This document shows positions 57,700 to 64,000 of a DNA stretch of 64,000 nt, piece by piece; position 1 is the stretch's first letter, and each line of letters starts with the position of its first letter. The stretch is from Colocasia esculenta (Eukaryota; Streptophyta; Magnoliopsida; Alismatales; Araceae): NCBI GenBank assembly GCA_014218235.1, contig CM024766.1:20557346-20621345 (forward strand). The letters run 5' to 3'. Made by a program: the position numbers and the translations under genes. The notes beneath the pieces were generated by a model. The model searched no databases. It was not told where the DNA came from and worked only from the letters and a program-made list of their open reading frames with translations.

Positions 57700-59325
57700 T
57701 GATGTAGCGTTGGATCCATTTGTCATAGGAAGACTTCCAAGGTTGTCATAGCCTTTAAGAAGGAAGACACAAGCAGGAGATAGCTTAAGCCTTCTACATT
57801 CTCATGAAGGTCTGGATAAGTTGCAACCCATTCTTCTTCATTCAGTCTTTCTGATTCTGCAAAGCAGTGCTGAAATTCTAGCATGTGGTGATAGCTCTTA
57901 GGACCATACATTACTGCAAATCTGTGAAAGGATAGCTTGATGTTGTACTTGACCTTTAATCTTGCTGTTATCCTAATGTGCCTATTGAGAACTAGGTTGG
58001 CAAACTGCTTCATAGCAGAAATGACACCTACTAAGCTTGGATGCAAGCTGAAGGGCAAACCAATAGTCATGGAGGGATTAATGGGTCTGTTACCTTGAAG
58101 GATCATCCTCCACTACCCTTTATTGACATCTAGCAGGCCGAGCTTGAATTTCTCTTCATTGAATGTCCTCATCCTAGTGTAGTCTCTCTGGAGATCTCTC
58201 AGGAGAGTCCTAAACAGTCAAAGAACCTAAGATTGAGGTGTTGGTAGACAGTCAGAAGAGGACTTCTGGATTTGGATGATATGAAGTGTTCAGCTTCAGA
58301 GGGATAGGTATCTAGAAAGGTAGAGGAAGAAAAAACCGGCTTTTTCGTGTAATCAATTTTACATCAGCCACCTTAATTTTGGAAGTTTTGATGAGAATAG
58401 GGAGCCAGTCTTCAAACTTGTAGTCTAGCATCCCATGAACTTCAAGAAAAACTTTTATTGCCAAAAATTCCTGAACAATTTCATGAAATGTTCAGAGTGA
58501 TGGGTGATAGCATACCAGAAAGGGGGAAGGAGATATCCATGGCTGTGAGCGCTTACACCGGATGAAAGACCTGGTGTAGAGTTAAGTGAGGATGCAATAG
58601 AAGGTGGAGGAAGAGAAGTAAAGAAATGTGGTGGTTGGGTGTGAAGGTTTGGAACATTTTCCTCAAAGGTTTTGAAATGATACTTGAGAGGAAATGACAA
58701 AATAGATGTAGTTATTGGAGGGTCAATTGTTGGCTATGAGGTGGAGATGGAAGGTGAGGGAATAGAAATAGAAAGACTAGGTTGAGTAGGAGGTGGAGGA
58801 GGTAGTTCAGCAATTGGAGGTAGAGGAGGAGTAGGATCAGTAGTTGGAGGAGGAGAAGTAGCAGGATCAAAAATAGTAGGAGGTTCTTGAGCAGTGGAGG
58901 GAGAGGGAATAGGAGAGGATAGGGAAGGGAAAACGGGTTCACCTGACTTCATCAACTCCCTTCTAGCCTCTCTTGAAGGTCTGGACCTGAGGGGCTACCT
59001 CCTGATCACTCTTTTCTAACTGCTGCCCAGAGGATAAGACTTCAGGAACCTGTGGTTGCTGTTCTGATTCTGCTGCTAGATCCTTTACTGGCTAAACATC
59101 TGCGGCTTGATGCTGCTCCTCAGTTGGAGCAGGGGGAACCTAAGAGCTAGTTAAGCCCTGCTGGCACACTAACTGAAGCAAGAGATCCTTTACTTGATGG
59201 ACCTCTTCAGACATGGAGTCGAATCTTACATCAAGCTGCTGATCTGTGATTGCAGCACTGATAACATCTCCTGCTGCTTCAAAATTAGCTGGACCGCTAC
59301 GAAATTTTAACTGTAGACACTTCAT
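57700..59325 (-). pseudogene. Third-ORF (envelope-like position) region of the SIRE-like element
   Basis: SIRE/Maximus elements carry an extra reading frame between pol and the 3' LTR. Here its remains are three pieces. 59325-59140 is a short frame with a coiled-coil-like SMSEEVHQVKDLLLQL. 58955-58455 is Pro/Ser-rich, in two overlapping frames. A globular piece at about 58440-57723 includes FEDWLPIL, KPLKLNTSYHPNPE-like and GLPFSLHPSLVGVISAM. Stops and shifts occur near 58960, 58450 and 58100. I assign it by position and composition; I cannot show membrane or signal segments, so envelope function is not supported. Confidence 0.5.
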
Positions 59326-59642
59326 GTTGTTAGGGATCTTTTGCCCCTGAAAGCCCTAATTTTGTGAGCATGTTGCTCGAATTAAATCAATCTGCTCTGT
59401 GTATCATGTTTTATGTTACTCGTTATTGTTCATGCCCAAACTATGTTCAAACCATGCTCTCTCTCTAATTCCTATTTACTGGAAGTACTCTCGCATGTCT
59501 AGTTTCATTTGCCCCTAGTTTCATGATTTTCATCGTGTATACAAAGTTATGATTTTCTAAACGACCCTGTATCAAAATCTGATATTCTGGACCGTAATCC
59601 AAGACAGAGCAGAACTCTGTCAGACTCAGTCCACGGACCTGA

Positions 59643-59870
59643 GAACGCGACGGCCCAACAGGTCGCGTTCTCAAGCCCGTCGCGATGCCCCTTCTTGTCG
59701 CGTTTCGAACGCGACAAGAGCCCGTCGCGTTCTGGCCGCCTGAGCAGACAGCCCTGTCGCGACCCATACAGGACCCTGTCGCGTTCCATCATGACCCTGT
59801 CGCGACCCTTACATGGGTACGTTGCGTTCATAGGATTTTGCATGAAAACCCATGGGTACGTCGCCTTTTT
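59643..59870. repeat. Dyad cluster g: GAACGCGAC / GTCGCGTTC
   Basis: Two full hairpin units are at 59643-59670 and 59707-59732. They are followed by alternating half-words (CCCTGTCGCGA, CCTGTCGCGTTC, ACGTTGCGTTC) to 59870. The words are close to those of cluster d in the solo LTR. Confidence 0.8.
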
Positions 59871-60598
59871 AACAGTCACATACGCAGTAAAAACACCTAT
59901 TTTAAATTGGAGCCATATTGAATGCTTTAAATCACATATTAACGACTTCTTTTCTATCTATGATTTTCTTACACATGCACACACATGAACCATCCATATA
60001 TGGCTGAAATCTGGCATAAAATATCTTATAATGTATCTGGTAATTTATTGCAATAAAGTATATAATTGCCCTATTTTAAAGGACTTGTATTCATTTCTTG
60101 CGTTCTTTTATATACCGATATCGACGCTCCACTGTTCTAGAATTCCTCTAGAATGTCGAGCACCTATTTTTATATACACATTTACTTGGCTTGTGGTGAA
60201 CTCTCCGTAGGATATTCCTTTTGCCGACTAGTGAACCCTTGCACAAGGCCTCCGTAAAGTCTCCTCTGATCATGGATTCCCACATGGTCGATGAGCCGGT
60301 TGTACCCTAACACCCATTACATCTTTAGGGATCGATATGATCCAAACGGCTATTAGAAGTTCGCTCTTACCTTGAATCGCGCCGGACTCTGGACCTGTGT
60401 TTAACATGGCCAGTGGTAGGGTCGTGAGTTCCACCTGACTGCCAACACCAAGTGCGCATGTTGTGCAACTGACTATCGCCTATTTACTCGTCGCATTACG
60501 TGTAATGTCCACTAGCTCTCTAACTGTACTCTACTCGCGTCTATTCACGTTCACTCTACTATCTCATCTTTTCATCTAGTGCTCTCATCTATTTGGTA

Positions 60599-60603
60599 CT
60601 CTA
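60599..60603. repeat. Target-site duplication CTCTA, left copy
   Basis: It precedes the SIRE-like solo LTR. The matching copy is at 62319-62323. Confidence 0.85.
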
Positions 60604-62318
60604 TGTTGGGTGAGTGTAATTTCATATCATTTTTCCTCTTATTTTGATGATGACAAATGTGATTTGAATGCAAATTAATTGAAACATGATAAACACATTT
60701 CACCTGAAATACATATTCAAAAAACATGTTTCAAAGCACACTTATCATTTGTACTCATAATAAAATATTTTTACTAATGATAAGTGTTTAATTTCAGGTA
60801 CCAAAGACTTTTTGCAAAGATGGTGTCGACACACCCCACAATGGTGTCGACACACACCTCAGACTCAAAGGCAAAAAGATGAAGAAATGCTAAGACTGTG
60901 TCGACACTAGTCAAAAAGCAGGTCGACACGAGTTGCAGATTCCAGGAATTAGTCTACCCAGGTCGACACAGGATGAGGGCAGGTCGACACTGGACCTCGT
61001 TCCCAGAACAGCCTATTTTCAGAATTGAGACAGCAGGTCGACACCACCACCAGGGCAGGTCGACACTAGATCAATTCCCAGAACAGCCTGTTTGCAGAAT
61101 GGGACAGCAGGTCAACGCAAGATGAGAGCAGGTCGACACTGGGCCTCGTTCCAGAATAGCCTGTTGTCAGATTTGGGACAGTGTGTCGACACCACCACCA
61201 GGGCAGGTCGACACACTACGGAAATATTCCAACTTAAGATGGATGATTGCCACGTGTCAGCCTAGGGCGATGGTGTATCAACCTAGGATCGTGTGCCCTT
61301 GTACCTAAAGGTATCTTTGGAATCTTTTGGGTATAAAAGGCCCCCAATTGGCTATCCATCATATCAAGAGACCCAACGGACTCTTGGAGCCTCCAGAAAG
61401 TTCCCTTTGGCGGCGAGAAGAGTTCATCTCCCTCCTCTGCTCTCCTGGTGTCTTCTGAAGACCAATTCTCATCAATTCGATTGTGAGAATTGGGGTGTGA
61501 TCGTTGAAGAAGCATTTGAAGCGCCTCAAGGAAGCAGATCAAGTAGAAGCATCCATTGGTGAAGATTTCAAGGAAGATCCCCAAGTTCAAAAGTGCAGAG
61601 CATCGCTTGGGACTTCAAGAATTCAAGCCTCTTCCCAATCTGAGCTTCTACAAGGGAGTACACTGAAGAACAAAGTCTTTACATACAATCCTCATTGTAC
61701 TTTTGTTCTTCTGAGACATTTTGAGATTGTGCAAGTGCTTCTGCATAATTCTCATGAATGTTCTCATGTTTGACATGATCTACTGCTAGAAGATCTATGT
61801 CTTGTGTTGGTGTCTAGCAAAGTTGTTTGTGAGCCTTGTGCTCAGTTTGAGTCGTCGAACTCAAGTGTTTGTTGAGCAGATCTTGCTCAGGGATCTAGAG
61901 TAGTCTTACTCTAGAGTTGTGTGAGTTGTAAGCTCAGGTGTTGGAGTTGTCTGGCTTCAGTGGGTGTGTTACCCAAGTTGTTTAGTGAATCCCCCTGGGT
62001 GTGAGGGGTGGATGTAGGAATCACATGGGTGATTTCCGAACCACCTAAAATCCTCTGTGCACTTGTCTATTTGGGTTTGATTCTATTATCCGTTAGATGC
62101 TTGCATAGGATCGTTTAAGAATCACTTAATCAACTAGTTTCTCATCTATTTTATCAACTCACTTAACATCTCATCAGATCTGTGTTTTTCACTGTTAAAA
62201 TTGCCTATGATTCTCAAAGTATTTTTAATTGCTTAAGCTTCCGCATAGAGTGGCATAGATCTATTCATCCCCCCCCCCCCCCTTCTAGATCTTATCCACC
62301 CTTTTCCTCGATCCTTCA
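60604..62318 (+). mobile_element. SIRE-like solo LTR
   Basis: 1715 bp from TGTTGGGTGAG to GATCCTTCA, flanked by perfect CTCTA repeats. Early in it, TTTGATGATGACAAATG is typical of this lineage. The TATA box TATAAAA is at 61332-61338. Near the end, a run of 13 C followed by TTCTAGATC corresponds to the conserved 3' LTR signature. The absence of internal sequence points to LTR-LTR recombination. Open frames at 60898-61125 and 61293-61773 are LTR sequence. Confidence 0.88.
60823..61215. repeat. Dyad cluster h: palindromic GTCGAC words, about twelve
   Basis: GTGTCGACAC or CAGGTCGACAC occurs about twelve times (one changed to CAGGTCAACGC). The copies are commonly paired with a spacer of about 12 bases, such as AGGATGAGGG or CACCACCAGGG. 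Longer blocks with CCCAGAACAGCCT are repeated three times. The cluster lies in U3, upstream of the TATA box. Confidence 0.9.
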
Positions 62319-62323
62319 CTCTA
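62319..62323. repeat. Target-site duplication CTCTA, right copy
   Basis: This copy is identical to 60599-60603. Confidence 0.85.
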
Positions 62324-62722
62324 TATTGGCCATTGTCTGATTGTCTAAAGATAAACAATATAACTAATGCCTGGCAATATATAAAGGGCCCGATCTGGTC
62401 CTGGATGTGCGCCCGAAAGTGCTAGTGCCCATGGGTTAAATGATCAGAGTGTTTGGCATTACACTCAAGTGTTATCTATCTCGACTATCTATATGACAAT
62501 CAAAACACAAAACGGTTATACTCTCTCGATGTCTAGAATGACAAAAAGTGCTATACTCATCGTGCTATTAATATACTTGTGCTAGTTGTGCTATGGCCAT
62601 CCTGTTATTCGTGCTATACTCGATACTTGTGCTATTTTTGGAAACTATACTCGATCTCGTGCTATTATGCTATCATGTTACCTGTTGTGCTATCTCTTGC
62701 TATATTTTGACTCTCGTGTACC
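62319..62722 (+). mobile_element. Gypsy-type LTR fragment, part 2
   Basis: This is the continuation of 59328-60603 after the solo LTR. GGGCCCGATCTGGTCCTGG near 62386 corresponds to GGGCCCTATCTGGTGCTGG near 44397 in the related solo LTR. It contains repeated GTGCTAT words (62545-62700). It is ended by the Athila-type LTR at 62723. Confidence 0.65.
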
Positions 62723-64000
62723 TGCTGATAATTACTAAATTTTTAGCGTTAAATTTCATTCATATAGTTGAGATTAGACATCAGTTGTCCATAAATAACG
62801 TGTAGTTTGATTTTAAATTTCATTTCATCCATAAATAAATTTTTGAACATATTAGTTAATTTTTCGGGTAGAACACATAGTTAGATCATCATTTAAATAA
62901 AGTCGATATCTTTGAATAATTCTTTTCTCTTTTTACAAGTATATGTACATAAATAAATCCTTGGTCTTAGATTTTCTTAATCATTCTTGTAAATATTAGT
63001 TTATGAATAAATGAAAGTTTAAATAAATCTTAGTTAAATAAATAACATTTACCATCATGTCAGCTACCCCTCCCAATTCAATAAATAAATAAAAATATTT
63101 AATAACAACCTTTACCCTACCAATCCCATATAACCGTTAAAAATCTTATTATTTTTCTTTCCCAGCTGGAAGCAGGAGAACATTCGTGAAGGAGCTGGAA
63201 GCTCCTAACGGTGCTGAGCTGTTGGGCTGGCTATGCAGGAGGCGATCCTGGCAGAGGCTGGTGTGTGCGCGGCTGTGGCTATGTGGGCGCGGCGATGCAG
63301 GGAGATGGCGCGGGTGTGGTGTGGATGGCCGGATCTGGAGGCGCAGGGCGGCTGGGCCTGCTGCTGGTGTGGGTGCGGTCCGGCTGCTGAGGTGGCGGCC
63401 AGGCCAGGATGATGGTGGGCTGGTGCTGGTGATTTGGGCGCGAAGGCTGCGCGGGTGTGCTGGATCGCCGTGCGTAGCAGCAGATGCAGCAGCTGCCGGC
63501 CGGATTTGGCTAGGCGCAGGTGCATCTGGCTGAGGTGGCAGCTTGTGTGGTATGAAGCGGCTGGCGATGGCAAGGCAGTGCTGAGGTGCTATGTGCGGCG
63601 CATCTAGTGTGTGAAGGCGCCAGGAGCTGGACTGTGCGGAAGAGGAGTTGGAAGCAATGGCGCCTATAAAAGGAAACCCACGGTCCTCTTCTCAAGGGCT
63701 GGCCCCGGTGAAATTTTAGGATTTTAGTTGCCATTTTTTCCTGTATTTTCTTCTTTCAACAGAATGTGGGGGTTTGCCAGGGAGCTTTTAGAATTTCTTT
63801 TTGCCATTTTATTTCTATAATCTTTCCTTTCAGTAGAGATTTGGAGGGTTGGCTAGTGTGATTGAGAGCAATTGATTTCTGTAATTTTCCTTTCGGTAGA
63901 GAAAGCATTAGTTCAAGTTTTTGGGATTTTCTCTGATTTTTCTTCTATATTTTTCTTCTTTCTTGTGAGAACAGTGGAGTGATCTGGTCTTGGGGGTTCA
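62723..64000 (+). mobile_element. Athila-type LTR, truncated by the window end
   Basis: It starts TGCTGATAATTAC and follows the minus-strand U3 of the Athila LTR at 19552-21805. Shared landmarks are TTTTTAGCGTTAAATTTC, GATTAGACATC and GGGTAGAACACA. A GC-rich block (63180-63660) leads to a TATA box (TATAAAA, 63665-63671). The GC-rich open frames at 63186-63573 match no family. By comparison with the other copy, about 1 kb of LTR lies beyond the window. Confidence 0.75.

Larger units (their letters stand above)
55145..59327 (-). mobile_element. SIRE-like element 3' end, minus strand
   Basis: A complete 3' LTR (55145-57186) is followed, reading right, by a polypurine tract and about 2 kb of internal sequence with an extra reading-frame region typical of SIRE/Maximus elements. 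The 5' part (gag, pol) is missing; sequence changes at about 59327 to a gypsy-type LTR fragment. Confidence 0.75.
59328..60603 (+). mobile_element. Gypsy-type LTR fragment (leader/U5), part 1
   Basis: It shares the block GACTAGTGAACCCTTGCACAAG with TGGATTCCCACATGG (about 60225-60290) with the LTRs at 22636-25405 and 41351-45170. It is split by a SIRE-like solo LTR and resumes at 62319. Its start at 59328 (TGTTAGGGATC) is either a true LTR start or a truncation point. Confidence 0.6.

Noticed and set aside
57700..59325. Functional envelope gene
   Set aside because: No signal peptide, membrane segment or continuous frame is visible; only the position and composition fit the third ORF of SIRE-type elements.
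56607..61215. Regularly spaced short repeats resembling CRISPR arrays
   Set aside because: The repeats are internally palindromic, spacers vary in length, the context is plant LTRs, and there are no cas genes.
63186..63573. GC-rich open frames near the window end
   Set aside because: They lie in the U3 of an Athila-type LTR just upstream of its TATA box and match no family.
1..64000. tRNA, rRNA or snRNA genes
   Set aside because: Only tRNA-complementary primer sites of retroelements were seen; no full tRNA fold or rRNA core was recognised.

Overview
This window is intergenic chromatin from a flowering plant nuclear genome, most likely a eudicot with a large, repeat-rich genome. I find no ordinary host gene, tRNA or rRNA gene. 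Almost every base can be assigned to a transposable element or a fragment of one. The supporting signals are a complete CACTA (En/Spm) transposon with TNP2 and PTTA-type genes, Ty3/gypsy elements of Tekay and Athila type with plant tRNA primer sites, SIRE-like Ty1/copia elements, and a plant L1-type LINE. The exact species cannot be named from this sequence.

Layout. 1-302 and 22636-25405 are pieces of one long gypsy-type LTR, split by a 22.3-kb CACTA transposon (303-22635). The CACTA genes lie on the minus strand: a decayed TNP2 transposase (9224 down to 5578) followed by a PTTA-like ORF1 (5434 down to 3187, perhaps to about 1005). ORF1 contains a striking array of 39-base microexons. An 11-copy, 180-bp tandem array fills the region after its last sure exon. 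Two long hairpins sit upstream of TNP2. An Athila-type retroelement (13566-21805, minus) is nested in the CACTA. It keeps gag and protease but runs straight into the integrase C-terminus, so reverse transcriptase, RNase H and most of integrase are deleted.

25406-40575 is an old, stop-riddled gypsy element whose reverse transcriptase is split by a younger, nearly complete Tekay chromovirus (29318-39972). The Tekay element has two 2.9-kb LTRs, the 5-bp target duplication AGGTA, PBS, PPT and a chromodomain integrase. Its gag contains two short intron-like insertions. 40576-45614 is a minus-strand Tekay-like LTR split by a 3.8-kb solo LTR (41351-45170, target duplication CAGTA).

45800-54827 is a decayed plus-strand SIRE-like copia element interrupted by a minus-strand LINE (about 48260-53925). 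It is followed by a gypsy LTR fragment, then a minus-strand SIRE-like 3' end (55145-59327), another gypsy LTR fragment split by a SIRE-like solo LTR (60604-62318, target duplication CTCTA), and the start of an Athila-type LTR running off the window at 64000.

The most unusual signal is shared by otherwise unrelated LTRs. Eight LTRs or LTR fragments, Ty3 and Ty1 alike, carry clusters of short dyads: a word of 6-10 bases, a short variable loop, then the reverse complement of the word. Each element uses a different word, many with a CG in the core. The second most unusual signal is the alternating microexon array in the CACTA ORF1; the third is the intron-like pair in Tekay gag.
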